Shown: positions 21,865 through 29,838 of the stretch, one piece after another
How positions within the stretch are numbered: position 1 is the stretch's first letter
How the letters are laid out: the number at the start of each line of letters is the position of its first letter
Assembly (NCBI GenBank): GCA_900551945.1
Contig: URYE01000027.1
Coordinates: 1 to 29,838, forward strand
Length of the DNA: 29,838 bases
DNA from: an uncultured Eubacterium sp.
Lineage (GTDB): Bacteria; Bacillota; Clostridia; Lachnospirales; Lachnospiraceae
Reading direction: 5' to 3'
Notes under the pieces: model-generated
The model's input: only the letters and a program-made list of their open reading frames with translations
What the model was told of the DNA's origin: nothing
Databases searched by the model: none
Made by a program: the position numbers and the translations under genes

Positions 21865-24139
21865 TAAGGCTGTAAGAAAGAAAGATGCTATGGAGCTTCT
21901 TTTGGGAAAGCCTGTGTATACAGACGATATTGCACCTGATGATTGTCTAGTTGTAAAGTTACTTCGTTCACCACATGCTAATGCAATAATTAAAGATATT
22001 AATGTTGACATAGCAAAAAAGGTAGTGGGAATAGAAGCCATTTTTACATATAAAGATATTGACCAAAATCAAAAGAGATTTACTTGTGCAGGGCAAACTT
22101 ATCCAGAGCCTAGTCCCTATGATAGATTGATACTTGATAGACATGTAAGATTTATTGGTGACCCAGTGGCGATTATTGCAGGAGAAGATGAAAAGTGCGT
22201 TGATAAGGCAATGAAGCTTATAAAGGTTCAGTATGATGTATTAGAGCCAGTGCTTGATTTTACTAAGGCTAAGGACAATAAAATACTCGTTCACCCAGAA
22301 GATAATTGGGAAGCACTTTGTCAAGTGGGAGCAGATAATAAGAGAAATCTTTGTGCGCATGATGAATGTGGAAATGGTGATATTGAAAAGGTGCTTAGTG
22401 AATGTGACATTGTGCTTGATAGAACATATCACACAAAGGCGTGTCAGCAGAGTATGATGGAAACCTTTAGGGCATTTTGTAAAATAGATACTTATGGCAG
22501 ACTTCATGTAGTAAGCTCAACGCAGATAGTTTTCCACTGTAGAAGAATTATTTCTCATGCGCTTGGAATATCACCATCTAAAATAAGAGTTACTAAGCCT
22601 AGAATTGGTGGTGGTTTTGGAGCAAAGCAAACTTCTGTATGTGAGATTTATCCTGCCTTTGTAACTTGGATGACAAAGAAACCGTCAAAGATTATATTTT
22701 CAAGAAAAGAGTCACTCACAGCTTCATCGCCTCGCCATGAAATGCAAATGCACGTAAGACTTGGTGCAGACAAAAATGGTATAGTAAGAGCAATTGATTT
22801 ACATACACTTTCAAACACTGGTGCTTATGGTGAGCATGGCCCAACAACTGTGGGGCTTTCTGGTCACAAGTCAATACCACTTTATGGAAAGGCAGAAGCA
22901 TTTCACTTTACAACAGATGTAGTGTACACAAATATTATGTCATCGGGAGCATATAGGGGATACGGAGCTACTCAAGGATTATTTGCAGTTGAGTCTGCGG
23001 TAAATGAACTTGCACAAATGTTAAATATTGACCCATTTGAAATTCGACTTAAAAATATAGTAAAAGAGGGCGATGTAATGCCTGCTTATTATGGTCAAGT
23101 TAATACAAGTTGTGCGCTTGACAGATGTCTTAAAAAAGTGCGTGAAATGATTAAGTGGGACGAAAAGTTTCCAATGAGAATGGTATCAGAAAATAAGGCA
23201 AGATACGTTGGTATGGGTATGGCTATGCAAGGCTCTGGTATTTCGGGAGTCGATGTCGGAAGTGCTACAATTAAACTTAACGATGAAGGTTTTTATGTGT
23301 TAAGTATTGGTGCAGCAGATATGGGAACAGGTTGTGATACTATTCTTGCACAGATAGCAGCAGAAGTTCTTGAATGTACAACAGATGATATTATGGTATT
23401 TGGTGCAGATACGGACACATCACCTTACGACTCAGGTTCTTATGCTTCAAGTACAACTTATGTAACAGGAAAGGCTGTTGAAAAGTGTGCACTTGAACTT
23501 CGTAGTAGAATAGAAAAGCTTGGTGCAAAATTACTAAAATGTAATAGTGATGAGGTAACATTTGACGGAAGTTATGTAATCTGTGATAAGACTGGTGAAA
23601 AGGTTAGTCTTGTTAATATAGCTACAGCTTCTATGTGTGGAAATGATATTGCGTTAGTTACATCTAATACACACTCATCACCTTTATCACCACCACCATA
23701 TATGGTAGGTGCGGCAGAAATTGAAGTTGATTTACAGACAGGTGAAAGTAAAATAATTGAATATGATGCTTGTGTTGACTGTGGAACGCCTGTCAATCCA
23801 AATCTTGCAAGAGTTCAGGCAGAAGGTGGAATTTTGCAGGGGATAGGAATGGCTATGTCAGAAAATATTACTTATGACGAAAAAGGTAAATTATACGAAA
23901 GTTCATTTTTACAATATAAGATACCATCAAGAATGGATATAGGTCATATTAATGTAGAGTTTGAGTCAAGCTATGAAAATGCAGGGCCATTTGGCGCAAA
24001 GTCAATTGGCGAAGTTGTTATTAATACACCACTTCCAGCAGTTACAGATGCTTTAAGTCATGCAGCAGGTAAGCGCTTTTATGAGCTTCCTATAACACCA
24101 CAGCAAGTAGCAGAAGGAATAATGAAAAAAGGTAAGTAA
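21851..24139 (+). CDS. molybdenum hydroxylase catalytic (molybdopterin) subunit, xanthine dehydrogenase family
   Basis: The product has 762 residues, a normal length, with GGAGG 6 nt before ATG 21851. The N-terminal hammerhead domain covers about 15-125 (PVYTDDIAPDDCLVVKLLRS). The molybdopterin domain follows with RIGGGFGAKQ (251-260), SSGAYRGYGATQG (364-376, Arg369), MGTGCDTILAQIAAE (491-505) and the catalytic base Glu721 in GAKSIGEVVINTP. It hydroxylates an aromatic heterocycle or aldehyde using water. Xanthine or a related purine is the best guess from the nearby permease. A selenium-dependent purine or nicotinate-type enzyme is equally compatible. It would need the cytosine-form cofactor made by a MocA such as 15351-16490. 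Substrate is not provable from sequence. Confidence 0.9.
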   Translation: MREVNKAVRKKDAMELLLGKPVYTDDIAPDDCLVVKLLRSPHANAIIKDINVDIAKKVVGIEAIFTYKDIDQNQKRFTCAGQTYPEPSPYDRLILDRHVRFIGDPVAIIAGEDEKCVDKAMKLIKVQYDVLEPVLDFTKAKDNKILVHPEDNWEALCQVGADNKRNLCAHDECGNGDIEKVLSECDIVLDRTYHTKACQQSMMETFRAFCKIDTYGRLHVVSSTQIVFHCRRIISHALGISPSKIRVTKPRIGGGFGAKQTSVCEIYPAFVTWMTKKPSKIIFSRKESLTASSPRHEMQMHVRLGADKNGIVRAIDLHTLSNTGAYGEHGPTTVGLSGHKSIPLYGKAEAFHFTTDVVYTNIMSSGAYRGYGATQGLFAVESAVNELAQMLNIDPFEIRLKNIVKEGDVMPAYYGQVNTSCALDRCLKKVREMIKWDEKFPMRMVSENKARYVGMGMAMQGSGISGVDVGSATIKLNDEGFYVLSIGAADMGTGCDTILAQIAAEVLECTTDDIMVFGADTDTSPYDSGSYASSTTYVTGKAVEKCALELRSRIEKLGAKLLKCNSDEVTFDGSYVICDKTGEKVSLVNIATASMCGNDIALVTSNTHSSPLSPPPYMVGAAEIEVDLQTGESKIIEYDACVDCGTPVNPNLARVQAEGGILQGIGMAMSENITYDEKGKLYESSFLQYKIPSRMDIGHINVEFESSYENAGPFGAKSIGEVVINTPLPAVTDALSHAAGKRFYELPITPQQVAEGIMKKGK

Positions 24140-24803
24140 GAAAAATTAAATAAAAAATCAAAGTCAAAACTTAAGATATTTTTATGTGTCATTGCAATAT
24201 TGATATTGGGAATAGGTGTATTTTCGGTGGTATATGTAAATGATTATTACCATGCAACAGATAAGGAAAGTGATATTGCAAGTACGGAAAATGTTATTGT
24301 AAAACAAACAGATACAGGATATCTTAAAAGTCTAGCAGAAAATGGAATTGATTGCTTTGTAGTACACATGCCATGTAACCTTGCTTTATTTGGAGTTAAT
24401 AAAATGGACAAGGTAATGCAGGAATATAATTATGATCATGGGTATATATCAGGTCATTCTCTTGGTGGGGCTATAGCTTCTAGTTATTCCTATAAAAATA
24501 GTGATAAATTAGACGGAATTATATTTCTTGAGGCATACTCGATGAAAGATTTGTCTAATACTTCCATAAAAGTACTTTCACTTTTATGGAAGTGAAGATG
24601 GCGTGCTTAATATGGATAAGGTATACGATACAAGAAAATATATGCCAGAAAGTTATGAAGAATACTGCATACAAGGTGGCAATCACGCAGAGTTCGCAGA
24701 GTATGGTAAGCAAAAAGGTGATGGAAGTGCGACAATAACATCACAGGAGCAACAAAAGATAACAGTTGAAAAGATACTTGAAATGGCAAAATATATACAA
24801 TGA
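24140..24803 (+). pseudogene. alpha/beta hydrolase, start lost, internally deleted and frameshifted
   Basis: The frame continues directly after the TAA of the catalytic subunit, in the same phase, as EKLNKKSKSKLKIFLCVIAI: a membrane anchor with no ATG/GTG/TTG before residue about 20. The core reads NGIDCFVVHMPCNLALFGVN, the nucleophile elbow GHSLGGA and the LEAYSMKDLSNTSIKVLSL segment. At about 24585 one extra T shifts the frame. The tail (YGSEDGVLNMDKV, then GGNHAEF) is in another frame to TAA 24801-24803. Compared with the family as I know it, the strand with the oxyanion loop between IVKQTDTGY and LKSLAENG also seems missing. The catalytic Ser and His motifs remain, but no intact protein can be made. 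A deletion probably fused it to the end of the hydroxylase gene. Confidence 0.8.
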
Positions 24804-24833
24804 AACGAGGGTTTTTAGTGAAAGGATAACATA

Positions 24834-27800
24834 TTGAGAAAAAATACAAAAAGAAACATAAGAAGACAAATTAAAAGAGCAGTTACAGCAACTACAACAA
24901 TGGCTTTTATTACAGTTAGTGCAACTTCACCATTGTTAAATGTACCATTTGTAACTTATGCGCAGGAAAATATTGCAGTACAAAATAGTGTAGTTGTTAC
25001 AAGTGAAAGTGAATTGCGTCAAGCACTTAATGCTGGCAATAAAAATATTACAATTAATGGTAGTATTACAATAGCTGAAGCGACAGACGCAACTCCATTT
25101 ATGATACCAGAAGGAGTTAATCTTACTGGTTCAGATAGTAATAGTGGACTTACATTAAGGGGAGCATTACAGCTTGCAGGTGATAATGTAACTTTTAAGG
25201 ATATGCAGTTACATTTTATTTCAACAAATGCTCTCGGTAGTGTAATACATAGAGAAATATTTCTTGCAGGTCACAGCCTTACACTTGACAATGTTGATAC
25301 TTATGTAAAAGGTGGTGCAGGTGCAGGACTTGGTGGATTTGGAGGAACAGAAAAAGAATTACTTCCAACAATATATGCAGGTGGATATAAAAACACTACT
25401 GTAGGGCAAAATGCAGAGCTTACTATTTTAAATGCAATTGAAAATACAAAAGTACAAGATATATATATGAGCCATGAACAAGATGATGAAAAGACATCAT
25501 ATAATGGAAATATTAAAATGACATTTGACGCTAAGACAACAGTAGTAGATACAATACATACTGAAAATAATTCAAAGGCTGATATACTTATTAAGGGCGT
25601 GATAAATAGTGTAGCAAGTTGTAAGATACAAAATATTTATGGAAATGAAAATACAACATTGACATTACAAAAATGTTCTGCTGATATGTCAATTAATAAT
25701 GTTGAAAATATAATTCTTGGTAATGAAGCTGATTTAAGTTTATTATCAGGCGCAATTAAAAATATTGAGTTAAAAAATAATTCAACATTAAATATTACAC
25801 AATATAGTGACAGTGATTTTGTTGAAATAACAGGAGATTTTATTGTAAGCAATTCTACAGATGAAAGTAATTTACAAGAAAATACATATCTTGTAACAGA
25901 TAACAATAAACAACTTATTATAGCTGGAGATGTTTTAGGTAAAACAAATGTTGTAATTGAAGAAAAACACCCGTCTAAAGATTTTAAAGAAGATTATACA
26001 TATATAACTGTGGCTGGAACTTCGAAGGAAGATAACTTTGTTGCTGGAAAAACAGGGTGGGATTTAAAGTATTCTATAAAAGATAATGGTGAAGCTAGTT
26101 GGGAAGCGGTAAAGGAAACAGGAACGCAACCAGAACCCGAAGAAACGACTGTTGGTAGAATAGAAATAAAGTCAGCACCTAAAAAAGTTTATGTAAAAAG
26201 TATAATACAAACTGACGATTATGAGAGTCAAACTCCAGATATAACATCGTCATTTTATATTGATTGTTATGACAATAAGGGCAATATAATTGAATATGAT
26301 AACATAGCAGATGATATTATTGACAATGTTATAGTAATAAAAACAGATTACTGGGAAAGTAAAGATAAGAGTGATTTAGATGAGAAGAAGTGGGGAGCTC
26401 CGATATGGTTAGAAACTCAAGAAAATTATGAAAATAGGTATTTTCTTGTAGCTAATAACGAAGCTGTTGCTGGAAAATATACATTTTTATTTATACCAAA
26501 TGGGTATGATGTGGGTAATATTGAAACAGTTGGTGATATAAAAAAATTAGATGGTATACTTGCTGAATGGACAATTGAATTTACAGATACAGAAATAGTT
26601 GATGAAAAAATGGAAACACCGAATATATCAATTGACTATTCTAACGAAATCTTAACAGGTTTTGACACGACAGGAAAGTATACAATTAATGATAAAGATG
26701 TTTTTGTATCACAAGATGGAACTGTGCAGTTAGATACAACTTATTTCGGGCAAACTCTTAATATTGTAAGAAAAGCAGTTGAAGAACATTATATTGATAG
26801 TGAAGCTCAAAGTATTGTTATTCCAACTAGAAGACAAGCACCACAAGTTGAAGGTAATGACGCAAGCTCCACAGGAGAAGATGATGGAGTAATTAATGGC
26901 GTATCAACAGCTATGGAATATAAAATGGTATCTGAAACTGATTGGCATGATTGTACATCAGATATAATCACAGACCTTGCACCAGCAGTATATCAAGTGC
27001 GTTTAAAAGCAGATAACAATAATTTTGCAAGTGATATAACAACAGTTACCATTAATCGTGAGGAAGTAAAGACATTTCATGTAGTAATAGGAAATGGTAC
27101 TGGAACAAATGATTATAAAGTTGGAGATAAGGTAACAATTGTAGCGAAGGAAGCATTGCAAGGAATGGCATTTGATAAATGGGTATCAAATGTTGAATTT
27201 GAATATACTGATGATACAAATGCTAATTCAAGTACAGCAGTATTTATAATGCCTCAAAGTGATGTTGAGCTTACAGCAACTTATAAAGATATTTCAGCAC
27301 CAACAGGGCAGATAACAATTTCAACTAACAAATGGAATGATTTTTGCAATAAAATAACATTTGGTATATTCTTTAAAGAAACTCAAAAAATAAATATAAC
27401 AGCAGAAGATATAGGACTTGGTGTTGATAAAATTTATTACTATATTTCACAAGAACCTAAGTCAATGGAAGATATAAAAAGTCTTAACGATTTAGAATGG
27501 ACTGAATATAAAGAAGAATTTTCAATCAAGCCTGACAAGAGCTGTGTAGTATATGCAAAAATAACAGATAAAGGTGGTAATGAAAAATATTTGTCGTCAG
27601 ACGGACTTGTATTTGACGCAACATCGCCTACAATAACTGGTGTTAAAAATAATGAAAGTTATAAAGAAAGCGTAGAAATAACAGTAACAGACGATAATCT
27701 TGATTATTTAGAGATTGATGGTAAAATCGTAGGATATGAAAATGGAAACTATAAAGTCGACTATATAGCAGGTTCACATATTATAAAAGCTGTAGATAAA

Positions 27801-29396
27801 GCTGGTAATATGACACAGCTTACAATAAATATGGTAAAAGAAGAACCAACAACAGAAGAAGTAATAATAAAACCAGAAGAAACAACAACGGAAGAAGTGA
27901 CAACAAAACCGGAAGAAACAACGCCAGAAGAAGTAACAACAAAACCGGAAGAAACAACAACAAAAGAAGTAACAACAAAACCGGAAGAAACAACAACAAA
28001 AGAAGTGACAACAAAACCAGAAGAAACAACAACAAAAGAATTAACAACAAAACCGGAAGAAACAACAACAAAAGAAGTAACAACAAAACCAGAAGAAACA
28101 ACAACAAAAGAAGTGACAACAAAACCAGCAGAAACAACAACAAAAGAAGTGACAACAAAACCAGCAGAAACAACAAAGCCGACAGAAGCGACAACAAAAG
28201 TAACGCAGGCAACAACAAAGCCAACAGAAGCTACAACAAAAGTAACGCAGGCAACAACAAAGCCAACAGAAGCGATAACAAAAGTAACGCAGGCAACAAC
28301 AAAGCCAACAGAAGCGACAACGAAAGTAACGCAGGCAATAACAAAACCGACAGAAGCGACAACAAAAGTAACGCAGGCAACGACAAAACCGACAGAAGCG
28401 ACAACGAAAGTAACTGAGGCAACAACAGAAACAATACAAGAGCCAACACAAGCTGAAAAGTTAGAAATTTCAGCTGATGGTAATTGGTATTATACAGTAG
28501 ATGGAGTAACAGATTATAACTATAATGGTCTGGCTGAAAATGAATATGGTTGGTGGAAGGTTTCTAATGGAGAAATAGATTTTAGTTATAATGGACTAGC
28601 CGATAATAAATACGGTTGGTGGAAGATAACTAATGGCACAGTTGACTTTAACGCAAATGGACTTATATTAGATGAAACAACAGCTACGTGGTGGTATTTT
28701 AATGGAGGAGCTATTGATTTTAATTATACTGGATTAGCTGAAAATGAATATGGTTGGTGGAAAGTATCTAATGGAAAAGTAGATTTAAGTTTCGATGGAT
28801 TAGCCCTAAATGAATATGGCTGGTGGAAAATATCAAACGGAGTAATAGATTTAAGCTATAATGGAATATCATCTAATGAATATGGAACATGGAAAGTAAT
28901 ATCAGGAACAGTAGATTTAACAGCAAATGGTTTAATATTTGATGATATAACTGATAAATGGTGGTATTTTAATCAAGGAGCTATTGATTTTAATTACACT
29001 GGATTAGCTTTAAACGAATATAACTGGTGGAAAATATCGAATGGAACATTAGATTTAAGTTACACAGGACTTGCGTTAAATGAGTATGGCTGGTGGAAAG
29101 TAACTAATGGAGTAATAGATTTAAATTATAATGGAATTGCATCTAATCAATATGGAACATGGAAAGTAACATCAGGAACAGTAGACTTCACAGCAAATGG
29201 TTTAATATTTGATAGTGAATCTGATAAATGGTGGTACTTTAATGGAGGAGCTATTGACTTTAGTTACACAGGACTAGCTTTAAATGAATATAACTGGTGG
29301 AAAATATCAAATGGAACAATTGATTTTAACTATAGTGGGTTAGCAAATAATCAATACGGAACATGGAATGTAGTTAATGGACAAGTTGTTTTATAA
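24834..29396 (+). CDS. secreted surface protein with beta-helix, Ig-like, Thr/Pro-repeat and wall-binding repeat regions
   Basis: The product has 1520 residues from a TTG start (24834), supported by AAAGGA 8 nt upstream. A signal peptide covers residues 1-43 with a very basic N-region and likely cleavage after VTYA. Residues 50-350 look like a right-handed beta-helix or pectate-lyase-like fold (SESELRQALNAGNKNITING). Beta-sandwich modules follow to about 1000, including a divergent InlB-type repeat (YKVGDKVTIVAKEALQGMAF, then MPQSDVELTATYKD) and Ig-like domains. Residues 1009-1200 are a Thr/Lys/Glu/Pro stalk of two tandem repeats. Residues 1208-1520 are 13 aromatic repeats of the NEYGWWKVSNG type, which would hold the protein to the cell wall. 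There is no LPxTG motif. It is probably an adhesin or cell-surface polysaccharide-binding protein. No catalytic residues are recognised. Confidence 0.85.
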   Translation: MRKNTKRNIRRQIKRAVTATTTMAFITVSATSPLLNVPFVTYAQENIAVQNSVVVTSESELRQALNAGNKNITINGSITIAEATDATPFMIPEGVNLTGSDSNSGLTLRGALQLAGDNVTFKDMQLHFISTNALGSVIHREIFLAGHSLTLDNVDTYVKGGAGAGLGGFGGTEKELLPTIYAGGYKNTTVGQNAELTILNAIENTKVQDIYMSHEQDDEKTSYNGNIKMTFDAKTTVVDTIHTENNSKADILIKGVINSVASCKIQNIYGNENTTLTLQKCSADMSINNVENIILGNEADLSLLSGAIKNIELKNNSTLNITQYSDSDFVEITGDFIVSNSTDESNLQENTYLVTDNNKQLIIAGDVLGKTNVVIEEKHPSKDFKEDYTYITVAGTSKEDNFVAGKTGWDLKYSIKDNGEASWEAVKETGTQPEPEETTVGRIEIKSAPKKVYVKSIIQTDDYESQTPDITSSFYIDCYDNKGNIIEYDNIADDIIDNVIVIKTDYWESKDKSDLDEKKWGAPIWLETQENYENRYFLVANNEAVAGKYTFLFIPNGYDVGNIETVGDIKKLDGILAEWTIEFTDTEIVDEKMETPNISIDYSNEILTGFDTTGKYTINDKDVFVSQDGTVQLDTTYFGQTLNIVRKAVEEHYIDSEAQSIVIPTRRQAPQVEGNDASSTGEDDGVINGVSTAMEYKMVSETDWHDCTSDIITDLAPAVYQVRLKADNNNFASDITTVTINREEVKTFHVVIGNGTGTNDYKVGDKVTIVAKEALQGMAFDKWVSNVEFEYTDDTNANSSTAVFIMPQSDVELTATYKDISAPTGQITISTNKWNDFCNKITFGIFFKETQKINITAEDIGLGVDKIYYYISQEPKSMEDIKSLNDLEWTEYKEEFSIKPDKSCVVYAKITDKGGNEKYLSSDGLVFDATSPTITGVKNNESYKESVEITVTDDNLDYLEIDGKIVGYENGNYKVDYIAGSHIIKAVDKAGNMTQLTINMVKEEPTTEEVIIKPEETTTEEVTTKPEETTPEEVTTKPEETTTKEVTTKPEETTTKEVTTKPEETTTKELTTKPEETTTKEVTTKPEETTTKEVTTKPAETTTKEVTTKPAETTKPTEATTKVTQATTKPTEATTKVTQATTKPTEAITKVTQATTKPTEATTKVTQAITKPTEATTKVTQATTKPTEATTKVTEATTETIQEPTQAEKLEISADGNWYYTVDGVTDYNYNGLAENEYGWWKVSNGEIDFSYNGLADNKYGWWKITNGTVDFNANGLILDETTATWWYFNGGAIDFNYTGLAENEYGWWKVSNGKVDLSFDGLALNEYGWWKISNGVIDLSYNGISSNEYGTWKVISGTVDLTANGLIFDDITDKWWYFNQGAIDFNYTGLALNEYNWWKISNGTLDLSYTGLALNEYGWWKVTNGVIDLNYNGIASNQYGTWKVTSGTVDFTANGLIFDSESDKWWYFNGGAIDFSYTGLALNEYNWWKISNGTIDFNYSGLANNQYGTWNVVNGQVVL
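27858..28181 (+). repeat. nine 36-bp tandem repeats (stalk, part 1)
   Basis: Nine in-frame copies encode EVTTKPEETTTK with small changes (E/A, V/L). The plus strand is almost free of T. The 12-codon unit allows length change without frameshift. Confidence 0.9.
28182..28433 (+). repeat. six 42-bp tandem repeats (stalk, part 2)
   Basis: Six in-frame copies encode TEATTKVTQATTKP, with isolated T-to-I changes and a divergent last unit. Part 1 changes abruptly to this unit at 28182. Confidence 0.9.
28455..29396 (+). repeat. thirteen aromatic wall-binding repeats with a 270-bp super-repeat
   Basis: Units of about 21-24 residues end in WWKxSNG, TWKVxSG or WWYFNGG. The GGAGCTATTG of the WWYF unit recurs at 28707, 28977 and 29247, exactly 270 bp apart. 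TATGGAACAT recurs at 28881 and 29151, also 270 bp. Four-unit blocks have therefore been duplicated as a whole. Confidence 0.85.
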
Positions 29397-29556
29397 TAAT
29401 GTATATTTAACACCATAATGTAATTGCATACTTCTATTGTGTTGAAAAATAAGTAGAGGTGTGTGGAGTTTGTTCTTATCTGAAAGTATTTTGTTCTTTA
29501 TGGTGAACGTATATTTAATAATAAATTATTTATTTCAAATATTATAATTAGCAAAG

Positions 29557-29598
29557 ACCGCTAAAACTGTATGAATAATATAGTTTTAGCGGTTTTTG
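29557..29598 (+). terminator. terminator after the surface-protein gene
   Basis: ACCGCTAAAACT (29557-29568) pairs perfectly with AGTTTTAGCGGT (29582-29593), followed by a T-run. It lies 160 nt after the stop. Confidence 0.9.
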
Positions 29599-29838
29599 TA
29601 ATTTACGATAACAACGAGCAAAGTCTTTTCTATATTTCTAATATCATAAAAATAATTCTATATTTTAAAAAATCCCTAATGTTTAGTAATGAATATTTAT
29701 AAATTATTGCATGGATAGTGAGGTAGACCTTATTGCAGATTACTTTGAAGAGAAAGTAAGCTTTTTCATTTTTCCTTATTACTTTAACGTGAGTTCGACA
29801 AAAACACCTATGCAGAAATGGTAGTACCTAACTGTATA
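29599..29838. other. gene-free right edge
   Basis: AT-rich to about 29700, then a more mixed stretch to the edge. I see no convincing reading frame, ribosome site or RNA. It may be the upstream region of a gene beyond the window. Confidence 0.5.

Noticed and set aside
27858..28433. CRISPR-like array
   Set aside because: Units are directly adjacent 36- and 42-bp coding repeats without unique spacers, in frame with the surface protein.
27820..28451. Long minus-strand frames rich in Leu or Cys/Phe opposite the stalk repeats
   Set aside because: They are mirror images of the T-free tandem repeats on the plus strand; composition is absurd for real proteins and there are no start signals.

Overview
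The window is AT-rich DNA from a low-GC anaerobic Firmicute, most likely a gut Lachnospiraceae (Lachnospira/Eubacterium/Roseburia-like). The evidence is very AT-rich codon use, strong AGGAGG-type ribosome sites, lipoproteins with Gram-positive lipoboxes, and a secreted protein ending in YGWWKVSNG-type wall-binding repeats, which I associate with this family. The species assignment is inference.

Layout. 1-1102: decayed TnpB-related gene of an IS200/IS605-type element with a structured downstream region and an orphan reading-frame fragment. 1177-4536: small regulatory and hypothetical genes, namely an XRE regulator fused to a desulfoferrodoxin-like domain, a WYL regulator, a membrane-protein gene broken by one in-frame TAA, and a helical-bundle protein. 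4555-6607: glycerol dehydrogenase and a TetR regulator with a palindrome inside its promoter. 6611-8195: decayed IscB/TnpA (ISC, IS200/IS605-like) element whose iscB has lost its N-terminal domain, bridge helix and RuvC-II. 8200-8300: 101-nt palindrome. 8431-13207: ApbE flavin transferase, a trigger-factor-like foldase lipoprotein and a SulP anion permease. 13250-24139: a molybdenum-hydroxylase and purine locus. 24140-24803: broken alpha/beta hydrolase. 24834-29396: 1520-residue repeat-rich surface protein.

The central locus reads as one programme. A xanthine/urate-type permease would bring in the purine. A divergent BtuCD/FecCD-type ABC importer (ATPase on minus; binding lipoprotein and permease on plus) is a good candidate for molybdate or tungstate uptake. 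A THEP1-like NTPase fused to a MocA-like cytidylyltransferase would make the cytosine-form molybdenum cofactor. The FAD, [2Fe-2S] and molybdopterin subunits form the three-gene hydroxylase. The metal and the hydroxylase substrate are inferred from context only.

The most unusual signal is a pair of large cruciform elements (14736-14955 and 18877-19089) flanking this locus's cofactor and importer genes. They share a branched core of about 150 nt whose paired positions change in compensation between copies. The outermost arms differ completely in sequence between copies yet are perfectly self-complementary in each. They look like copies of one element placed in the middle of two different host hairpins. 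Also notable are five broken genes in 30 kb, the iron-site-like sensor domain on an XRE repressor, and a 16-bp palindrome just downstream of the importer promoter.
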